A DNA stretch of 21,306 bases, taken from positions 1 to 21,306 of the IMG/VR virus record IMGVR_UViG_3300010883_000603, one strand, 5' to 3'. Both the position numbers and the translations under genes were made by a program. Under the pieces are notes generated by a model. It saw only the letters and a program-made list of their open reading frames with translations. It did not search any database and had not been told where the DNA came from. This stretch comes from a virus. Shown here one piece after another: positions 15,642 through 21,306 of this stretch; positions within the stretch are counted from its first letter, which is position 1; every line of letters starts with the position of its first letter.

Positions 15642-16031
15642 ATGGAATCAATTAAAAACGTAGACATTAGACATATAAAGCTTACTAACGGTGAGAATAT
15701 CATTTGTTATGTTCAGAGCTGTACCGAGAAAGCTTTTATTGTAGAACGGCCTGCGGCCGTGCAGGTTTCACCTGTAGGACTATGGACTTTTACAGACTGG
15801 TTTCCTTTCTCAGACAAGAAAGTTTATAAGATTATGAAACACTTTGTTATAAATCATACCGAAGTGGTAAACGAAACGAAGGAGTCTTACATTAAATACT
15901 CTTTACAAGGAGAGGCTAGAAAAGACACCATATACGACACCGACTATAATGATTTAGTTGGTGATGAACTAGATACTTCAATGGATATTGATTCATATGA
16001 TCTTGATGCGAAAAGTAAGACTATTCACTAG
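15642..16031 (+). CDS. Small protein with an Sm-like N-terminal domain
   Basis: A 129-residue protein. Residues 8-70 (IRHIKLTNGENIICYV, an IVERPAAVQ strand, then WFPFSDKKVYKI and a conserved-looking HFVINH) follow the strand pattern and Gly/Pro positions of Sm/LSm-like proteins that marine T4-like phages often encode. The C-terminal 50 residues are acidic and probably disordered (about 95-125, YDTDYNDLVGDELDTSMDID). No RNA-binding motif can be proved by eye, and function is unknown. The identical promoter-start cassette pairs it with iscU for late, leaderless expression. It is the last late gene before the control region. Confidence 0.8.
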   Translation: MESIKNVDIRHIKLTNGENIICYVQSCTEKAFIVERPAAVQVSPVGLWTFTDWFPFSDKKVYKIMKHFVINHTEVVNETKESYIKYSLQGEARKDTIYDTDYNDLVGDELDTSMDIDSYDLDAKSKTIH

Positions 16032-16075
16032 ATTACCTACTTTAGTATACCTCCACCTCACCGGTTGACTCTTAT

Positions 16076-16111
16076 ATTATATCACACTTTTGATCATTTG
16101 TACACCTTTTT
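16076..16111 (-). promoter_or_regulatory. Reverse-strand extended -10 promoter
   Basis: On the minus strand, TGTACA (16104-16099) and TATAAT (16081-16076) are 17 nt apart, with a TGA extension before the -10. Over 36 bases it matches the forward promoter at 19614-19649 at 31 positions. That includes runs of 15 (AAAAAGGTGTACAAA), 9 (AAAAGTGTG) and 6 bases. Predicted start is near 16069, reading left into the late genes. No minus-strand gene lies ahead, so the product would be antisense or a small RNA. Confidence 0.75.
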
Positions 16112-16147
16112 ATGCAAATAAACTAAAATAAATTAATTAAAATAGTT

Positions 16148-16177
16148 GTTTACTTTTGAGGTAAACTGTGTTATAAT
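16148..16177 (+). promoter_or_regulatory. gp55 promoter with overlapping inverted repeat
   Basis: TTTACT (16149-16154) and TATAAT (16172-16177) are separated by 17 nt, with a TGT extension on the -10. GTTTAC (16148-16153) and GTAAAC (16161-16166) form a perfect inverted repeat with a 7-nt spacer across the -35 and spacer. That is a typical place for a repressor or activator site. The upstream tract is AT-rich. Confidence 0.75.
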
Positions 16178-16204
16178 ATACTATTATCGGGAGAAATACA
16201 ATAC

Positions 16205-16780
16205 ATGACTAATAAAATCAAACCTAAGGCTAAACCGCACTATGTGAATAACAGAGACTTCTCTAATTCTGTAGTCGATTACGTCAAAAGCGTTCACGAA
16301 GCAAAAGAGGCAGAAACTGCTGTTCCTAAAGTAACAGATTATATTGCTACTTGTTTCATGAAAATATCAGAAGGACTGTCCCACAGACCGAACTTTGTTC
16401 GGTACACCTATCGTGAAGAGATGGTGATGGATGGTGTTGAAAACTGTTTAAGAGCAATCAATAACTATAAGATTGAGACTGCTACAAGAACGGGTAATCC
16501 TAATGCATTTTCATACTTTACTCAAATATGTTATTTTGCTTTTATCAGAAGAATAACAAAAGAGAAAAAGCAACAAGACATTAAATTTAAATTCATTGAA
16601 AAAATGGGTATTGAAGATTTTGCTCAAATGGGAATGGATGATGCAGGTGCACAACAAACAATGCAATATGTTGATACACTTAGACAACGTATCGATCAGA
16701 TCAGAACTAAGGATGATAAAATCAAAGAGTTTGCTAAGATCGAAAAAGAGAAAGAAAAACTAGAACTATTTATGGTATAA
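16205..16780 (+). CDS. 55: Late-transcription sigma factor gp55
   Basis: Homologue of T4 gp55, the small sigma-like factor that directs host RNA polymerase to TATAAATA late promoters with the sliding clamp. It is 191 residues against 185 in T4. The core block (MVMDGVENCLRAINNYKIE at about 76-94, then NPNAFSYFTQICYFAFIRRI at about 98-117) is the region 2-like part that reads the late box. The C-terminus is charged and should contact polymerase or clamp. It has a host-type promoter, as expected for a gene needed before late transcription. Its presence fits the nine exact late boxes found here. Confidence 0.95.
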   Translation: MTNKIKPKAKPHYVNNRDFSNSVVDYVKSVHEAKEAETAVPKVTDYIATCFMKISEGLSHRPNFVRYTYREEMVMDGVENCLRAINNYKIETATRTGNPNAFSYFTQICYFAFIRRITKEKKQQDIKFKFIEKMGIEDFAQMGMDDAGAQQTMQYVDTLRQRIDQIRTKDDKIKEFAKIEKEKEKLELFMV

Positions 16781-16781
16781 T

Positions 16782-17843
16782 ATGAAAGTAGCAATATTGA
16801 ATGATACACATTGTGGTGTAAGGAACTCGTCAGATATATTTTTAAACTATCAAGCTAGGTTTTACGAAGAAGTATTTTTTCCGTATCTTAAAGAAAATAG
16901 TATAAATAGTATTTTACATCTAGGGGATTACTATGAGCATCGAAAGTTCGTCAACTTTAAGGCTCTCCACGCGAACCGCAAGCATTTTCTTGAGCCTATG
17001 CGTGATATGGGCATCACAATGGACATTATTCCTGGGAACCACGACGTATATTTCAAGAACACAAACGAGTTATGTTCACTTAAGGAACTTCTTGGTTACT
17101 TCACATCCAACGTTAATATTATAATGAAGCCCACAGTCTTAGACTATGACGGTCTAAGTGTCGCAGTTATACCATGGATTAATAATAGTAACTACCAAGA
17201 ATATGTAGATTTTGCATTAAATTGTAAAGCCCCGATACTAGGTGCTCATTTAGAACTAGCAGGTTTTGAGATGATGGCCGGAATTACAAATCCACATGGT
17301 ATGAACGCTGACATTTTCTCTAGGTTTGAACGGGTATTATCCGGACATTTTCATACTAGATCTAGTCAAGAGAATGTTGATTACTTAGGATCTCAATTTG
17401 AGTTTACTTGGGCAGATGTTGATGATCCGAAATACTTCCACGTGCTAGACACAGAAACAAGAGAAGTCACACCTATTCGCAATCCTATTACAATATTCAA
17501 AAAAATCATATACGATGATACTAAAACAGATTATAGTAACTTCGACTTTAGCGAGTGCGAACAGAAATTTATAAAGCTGATTGTGTTAAATAAAAACGAT
17601 TTGTACATGTTTGATAAATTTGTCGATAAACTACAAAGCATAGACACATACGAACTTAAAATCGCCGAAAGCTTTGAAGAGTATTTAGGCGAAAGCGTTG
17701 AAGATAGCAAAGTATCTCTTGAAGATACTACTGAGCTATTAGACTCTTATGTTGAAGCAGTCGACACTGACTTAGACAAAGATCATTTAAAAATTGAACT
17801 GAGAAAGCTTTACACTGAAGCTCAAAACTTAGAGGTAGTATGA
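16782..17843 (+). CDS. 47: Recombination nuclease subunit gp47 (Mre11-like)
   Basis: Homologue of T4 gp47, the metal-dependent nuclease of the gp46/gp47 end-processing complex that makes 3' overhangs for recombination-dependent replication. Phosphoesterase motifs are intact: NDTHCG (D8, H10), GDYYEHR (D49), GNHD (N86, H87), GAH (H156) and GHFHTR (H189, H191). It is 353 residues against 339 in T4. It starts one base after the gp55 stop and shares 4 bases with gp46 (ATGA), so the two are coupled. An exact TATAAATA at 16901-16908 lies inside the gene. Confidence 0.96.
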   Translation: MKVAILNDTHCGVRNSSDIFLNYQARFYEEVFFPYLKENSINSILHLGDYYEHRKFVNFKALHANRKHFLEPMRDMGITMDIIPGNHDVYFKNTNELCSLKELLGYFTSNVNIIMKPTVLDYDGLSVAVIPWINNSNYQEYVDFALNCKAPILGAHLELAGFEMMAGITNPHGMNADIFSRFERVLSGHFHTRSSQENVDYLGSQFEFTWADVDDPKYFHVLDTETREVTPIRNPITIFKKIIYDDTKTDYSNFDFSECEQKFIKLIVLNKNDLYMFDKFVDKLQSIDTYELKIAESFEEYLGESVEDSKVSLEDTTELLDSYVEAVDTDLDKDHLKIELRKLYTEAQNLEVV

Positions 17844-19555
17844 TAAATTTTAAATCGGTTTCATGGAAGAATTTTCTTTCAACCGGAAATGATACCATAA
17901 AGGTACAATTGGATAAGACTTCATCAACACTTATAGTTGGTTCGAATGGAGCAGGAAAATCCACAATGCTGGATGCACTTTCATTTAGTTTATTTGGTAA
18001 GCCTCACAGGGATATCAAGAAAGATCAATTAATCAATAGTATTAACAAGAAAGGTACTGTGGTTGAAGTTGAGTTTAACATCGGAAATTCAGAATTTAGA
18101 ATTCTACGTGCTATTAAGCCTAACAAGTTTGAGATTTGGCAAAACGGTAATATGATTAATCAAGCAAGTAATGCTAGAGATTACCAGAAATTCTTAGAGC
18201 AAAACATCCTAAAGCTTAATCATAAATCATTCCATCAGGTTGTGGTACTAGGTAGTAGCTCGTTTATTCCCTTTATGCAATTACCTGCATGGTCACGTAG
18301 GTCTGTTATAGAAGACTTATTAGACATTAACATTTTCAGTAAGATGAATACCTTGTTAAAAGAGCGTAATTCTAAGATTAAAGAAGAACTAAGCGAAATA
18401 AATCATTCATTAGATTTATATAAAGCTAAGATGGATACTCAGTCGAAATATGTCAGAGACTTACAAGCCATTAATAAGGATATGATATCGTCTAAAGAAG
18501 CGTCTATTAAGTCATATGAAGATGACGTTAAAGCTTTAGTTAGCGAATCTCACGCATTAGGAAAAAACATTACCGCATTAACAGACATAGAAAGTACTAG
18601 ACATGACGAGCTTTCTGAAAAAACCTCTGATATAAAATCTAGAGATATGGTGTATAAATCAAAAATCAAAGACCTAGTTAATGAAGCTAAGTTTTTTGAA
18701 GATAATGAGCATTGTCCTACATGCGATCAGGATATAGACATTTCTATTAAAGAAACTAAGTTGACTAAAATTAAAAAGGCTGCAGCAGATATTCAAAAAG
18801 GCATGAAAGATATTGCACTAGAGTGCGATACTAATGCAATATTGCTAAAGGAATGTCAGACAAGTATGAAAGGCCTATTAGATAGACAACGAAGTATCAA
18901 CTCTAATAATGATAAAATTAATCTAATACAGCAAGAGATAGAAAAGATACAGAAAGAGATCAGCACTTTATTGCAATCTTCTGGAGATATAAAAACGGCT
19001 AAAGTCGAATTAAACGATCTGAGAGATAACAAAGATATTGTCACTGAAAAGAAATTAGAATATGTAGAAGAAAGAACTTATAATGAAGTCATTGGAGAGA
19101 TGCTTAAAGATACTGGTATTAAAACGAAAGTTATTAAACAGTATCTACCAGTCATGAATAGACTTATTAATCAATATTTACAAGTTTTAGATTTCTTTGT
19201 CGCATTCCATTTAGATGAAAGCTTTAACGAGACTATTAGATCTAGACATCGTGACGCATTTAATTACGCGTCATTTAGTGAAGGCGAAAAACAAAGAATT
19301 GATTTGTCTTTACTATTTACGTGGAGACAGATTGCTAAAATGAAGAATTCAGCTTCTACTAATTTACTTGTACTAGACGAAACCTTTGATTCTTCATTGG
19401 ATCATGACGGTATCGACAATTTAACTAAGATTCTAAACACACTTGAAGACGGAACTAACGTGTTTATTATATCACATAAGGGCGATATCCTAGAAAATAA
19501 GTTTAGATCTAAGATAGAATTCATCAAAGAACGCAACTTTTCGAAGATCAAATAG
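17840..19555 (+). CDS. 46: Recombination ATPase subunit gp46 (Rad50-like)
   Basis: Homologue of T4 gp46, the SMC-like ATPase partner of gp47. Walker A is GSNGAGKST (34-42). Two coiled-coil arms (about 165-285 and 300-405) flank the zinc-hook CPTC (C292-C295). The ABC signature is FSEGEKQR (479-486), Walker B LLVLDE (509-514), and the switch His is in ISHKG. All parts needed for a working enzyme are present. It is 571 residues against 560 in T4. Both subunits sit downstream of the gp55 promoter with no gap, so gp55-47-46 form one unit. Confidence 0.97.
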   Translation: MINFKSVSWKNFLSTGNDTIKVQLDKTSSTLIVGSNGAGKSTMLDALSFSLFGKPHRDIKKDQLINSINKKGTVVEVEFNIGNSEFRILRAIKPNKFEIWQNGNMINQASNARDYQKFLEQNILKLNHKSFHQVVVLGSSSFIPFMQLPAWSRRSVIEDLLDINIFSKMNTLLKERNSKIKEELSEINHSLDLYKAKMDTQSKYVRDLQAINKDMISSKEASIKSYEDDVKALVSESHALGKNITALTDIESTRHDELSEKTSDIKSRDMVYKSKIKDLVNEAKFFEDNEHCPTCDQDIDISIKETKLTKIKKAAADIQKGMKDIALECDTNAILLKECQTSMKGLLDRQRSINSNNDKINLIQQEIEKIQKEISTLLQSSGDIKTAKVELNDLRDNKDIVTEKKLEYVEERTYNEVIGEMLKDTGIKTKVIKQYLPVMNRLINQYLQVLDFFVAFHLDESFNETIRSRHRDAFNYASFSEGEKQRIDLSLLFTWRQIAKMKNSASTNLLVLDETFDSSLDHDGIDNLTKILNTLEDGTNVFIISHKGDILENKFRSKIEFIKERNFSKIK

Positions 19556-19577
19556 TTATAAAAAGCTAAATACATAT

Positions 19578-19585
19578 AATAAATA
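19578..19585 (+). promoter_or_regulatory. Possible variant late promoter after gp46
   Basis: AATAAATA matches seven of eight late-box bases in the gap after gp46, with predicted +1 near 19591. It would give the following gene a second, late promoter beside the stronger host-type one. Confidence 0.3.
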
Positions 19586-19613
19586 GATATAAAAATAGTA
19601 CACTTATTTTCAA

Positions 19614-19649
19614 AAAAAGGTGTACAAAGCCTTAAAAGTGTGGTATAAT
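19614..19649 (+). promoter_or_regulatory. Extended -10 promoter for the CobT-like gene
   Basis: TGTACA (19621-19626) and TATAAT (19644-19649) are 17 nt apart, with a TGG extension. It is nearly identical to the reverse promoter at 16076-16111. GTACAC (19598-19603) and GTGTAC (19620-19625) make an inverted repeat reaching into the -35. ATGGTACCAT (19648-19657) is a perfect 10-bp palindrome over the expected start. Both could be operators. Confidence 0.8.
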
Positions 19650-19677
19650 GGTACCATATTAAAGATAAGGAGTTAAT

Positions 19678-21306
19678 ATGTACAACAATTCAAGTCTACC
19701 CAAATTACTGGCAAAAGAAAATATTACTATAAGACATGGTAATTACAGGACCCCATGGTTCGATATTAAGAACCGTGTTCTAGGTCTACCTTTGTGGAAA
19801 GATATGGGTAAAGATATTTATGATCTATTTGTAGGTCACGAAGTTGGCCATGCACTTGCAACTCCGTACGAAGGCTGGCACGATAGCCCAGAAAAATTAC
19901 AAGGTTGCCCTAGATCTTACATCAACGTTATCGAAGATGCAAGAATCGAAAGAGTGATCAAAAGCACTTATCCAGGACTTGTAGGTCCTTTCAGCAGAGC
20001 TTATTCAAAGCTTTTTGACGACAATTTCTTTGGAACAGACGATTTAGATATAACTGAACTAAGAATTATCGATAAGATTAATCTACAAGCTAAAGTCGGA
20101 TCTCACGTAATCATTGAATTTAACGATGAAGAGCAAGTCTTTATGGATAGAGCAATGTTGACCGAAGATTTTCCAGAAGTACTACAACTTGTTAAAGACA
20201 TCGTAGCTTATGATAAAGCTAACGAAGAGGAAGAAGAGGAAAAGCCAGACAATGCTCCTGACGAACAAGACACTCAGGACGAAGATCAAGAAGGAGATAT
20301 ACCGAGCTCAAACGATGATTCTGACGAATCAAGCGAACAAGACGGCGATGCTCCTTCACCTACTATCGATGATGAAGATGACGAAGACATTTCGTCATCA
20401 TCAAATGGTCACGATGGAGAAGTTTCTCTTACAGACGATGCTTTTAGAAAGAACGAAGAATCTTTATTAGATATTGATGAAGATACAGGAATGCAAATTC
20501 TTACAGTCTCTGATATCAACAAAGAAGTTATGAAAAAAATCATAGTTGATTACAAAGATCTTAAACTCGAGAGAGATAGTAGAGTTCAGCATTTGCATGA
20601 AGAGCAAGTCGAAGAATTGTCTAACGCGAATCTCGCATATCCTGCATACATAAAAAATGTTAAAAGAAGTGTTGGAGTTGCGGTAAAAGAATTCGAAATG
20701 AGAAAAGCAGCAACACAGTGGGCAAAGGCTACAACAGCAAAAACTGGTGTAATCGATGTCAATAAGTTGTTTTCTTACAAGACTAACGAAGATATATTCA
20801 AACAAACAACTAGATTGCATGACGCACAAAGCCATGGAATGATTATGCTTATAGACTACTCAGGATCAATGTATGATTCATTGCCTAAAGTCTTAGAACA
20901 ACTAATACATTTAGTTCTGTTCTGTAAACAAGTCAATATTCCCTTTGATGTCTACGCGTTTACTACTGGAAACAGGAAGCTGAATACCTATGACTTAAAA
21001 AACCAAGGGTTATTATTTGATGGAGATCTAGATCTAGATGATTTGTCTATGCCTTTACTGACTTCTTCAAAGCTTAAAAAAGCCGATTTTGAAGAGTCTC
21101 TGAGAGCTATTCATGCAAGAGCTACTATGTCAACCTGGGCCACTAGATCAATGATTGGTCAATCTGAAGAGTTTGGATCAACGCCTTTGCATCAAGCGCT
21201 TGTTGTTGCTACTCATTTAATTAAAGCATTCAAGACTAAGCATCAGATCGAAAAGATGAATCTTGTAGTGTTTTCTGATGGAGATTCGAATAATCTTCAA
21301 GCCTTC
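19678..21306 (+). CDS. CobT-like protein: HExxH metallopeptidase plus VWA domain (partial)
   Basis: The reading frame is open to the window end: 543 residues, C-terminus missing. The start has an ideal ribosome site (AAGGAG, 5 nt away). Residues 54-58 are HEVGH, a zinc-peptidase motif, followed by NVIEDARIER (83-92), whose Glu could be the third ligand. Residues about 182-262 form a very acidic linker. A VWA domain follows with an intact MIDAS site: DYSGS (D393, S395, S397), T502 and D534. This order resembles cobaltochelatase CobT and other VWA partners of MoxR/CobS-type AAA+ ATPases. T4-like marine phages often carry cobS, and a CobS-like gene may lie beyond the window. The substrate is unknown; cobalamin synthesis is not implied. 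Confidence 0.85.
   Translation, partial: MYNNSSLPKLLAKENITIRHGNYRTPWFDIKNRVLGLPLWKDMGKDIYDLFVGHEVGHALATPYEGWHDSPEKLQGCPRSYINVIEDARIERVIKSTYPGLVGPFSRAYSKLFDDNFFGTDDLDITELRIIDKINLQAKVGSHVIIEFNDEEQVFMDRAMLTEDFPEVLQLVKDIVAYDKANEEEEEEKPDNAPDEQDTQDEDQEGDIPSSNDDSDESSEQDGDAPSPTIDDEDDEDISSSSNGHDGEVSLTDDAFRKNEESLLDIDEDTGMQILTVSDINKEVMKKIIVDYKDLKLERDSRVQHLHEEQVEELSNANLAYPAYIKNVKRSVGVAVKEFEMRKAATQWAKATTAKTGVIDVNKLFSYKTNEDIFKQTTRLHDAQSHGMIMLIDYSGSMYDSLPKVLEQLIHLVLFCKQVNIPFDVYAFTTGNRKLNTYDLKNQGLLFDGDLDLDDLSMPLLTSSKLKKADFEESLRAIHARATMSTWATRSMIGQSEEFGSTPLHQALVVATHLIKAFKTKHQIEKMNLVVFSDGDSNNLQAF

Larger units (their letters stand above)
16032..16204. other. Control region between late and early-type genes
   Basis: This 173-bp AT-rich gap contains no gene. 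It holds a reverse promoter (16076-16111), an AT-rich tract resembling an UP element (about 16120-16145), the forward gp55 promoter (16149-16177) with an inverted repeat, and the gp55 ribosome site (GGGAG, 16189-16193). No intrinsic terminator is evident for the late unit ending at 16031. Confidence 0.8.

Noticed and set aside
16065-16093. Forward promoter starting at TTGACT
   Set aside because: No -10 box is found at 16-18 nt spacing. The nearby TATA-like bases belong to the reverse promoter.
16032-16204. tRNA or CRISPR in the largest gene-free gap
   Set aside because: No cloverleaf with a TTCRA-type T-arm and no spaced direct repeats; the gap is explained by promoters.
20210-20470. Plus-strand open frame of 86 codons within the CobT-like gene
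   Set aside because: It is an out-of-frame reading of the acidic linker, giving a Lys/Met/Leu/Thr-rich string, with no ribosome site.
20467-20835. Minus-strand open frame of 122 codons inside the CobT-like gene
   Set aside because: It lies opposite a gene with intact motifs, has a Cys- and Phe-rich composition typical of a shadow frame, and has no ribosome site or promoter.

Overview
The window is a contiguous piece of an AT-rich, T4-like myovirus genome. Gene content and order (13-14-15-16-17-18-19-20-67-21-22-23, then a tail-tube-like gene, uvsY, uvsW, 55, 47, 46) match the morphogenesis and replication core of marine T4-like phages such as cyanophages and pelagiphages. There are no photosynthesis genes, tRNAs or host genes, so the host cannot be named. 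AT richness, an iscU gene and a CobT-like gene suggest a marine proteobacterial host. All genes read on the plus strand and are tightly packed.

Layout. 1-5041: a small late gene of unknown function, the neck proteins gp13 and gp14, the tail completion protein gp15, and the small and large terminase subunits gp16 and gp17. 5041-8901: tail sheath gp18, tail tube gp19, portal gp20. 8907-12376: the capsid assembly block, made of a short gp67-like core protein too small for most gene callers, protease gp21, scaffold gp22 and major capsid gp23, closed by a strong intrinsic terminator. 12381-16031: a 71-residue protein, a gp19 paralogue, UvsY, UvsW, an IscU Fe-S scaffold, and an Sm-like small protein. 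16032-16204: a control region with two opposed sigma70-type promoters. 16205-21306: late sigma factor gp55, the recombination nuclease pair gp47/gp46, and a CobT-like protein (HExxH plus VWA domain) that runs off the end.

Regulation can be read from the DNA. Nine exact TATAAATA boxes, the T4 late promoter recognised by gp55-type sigma, stand before genes in the left three quarters. The right quarter uses extended -10 promoters of host type. Using the T4 spacing, where transcription starts about 6 nt after the box, three late genes (12683, 15203, 15642) should be leaderless, with the A of ATG as +1. At four other late promoters the transcript should begin with a hairpin. Two early-type promoters share 31 of 36 positions, and one of them points backwards into the late genes, which would produce antisense RNA.

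The most notable cargo is a complete IscU with all its cluster ligands, placed under a late promoter between the recombination helicase and the Sm-like gene. The promoter architecture and IscU are the best candidates for something not yet described.
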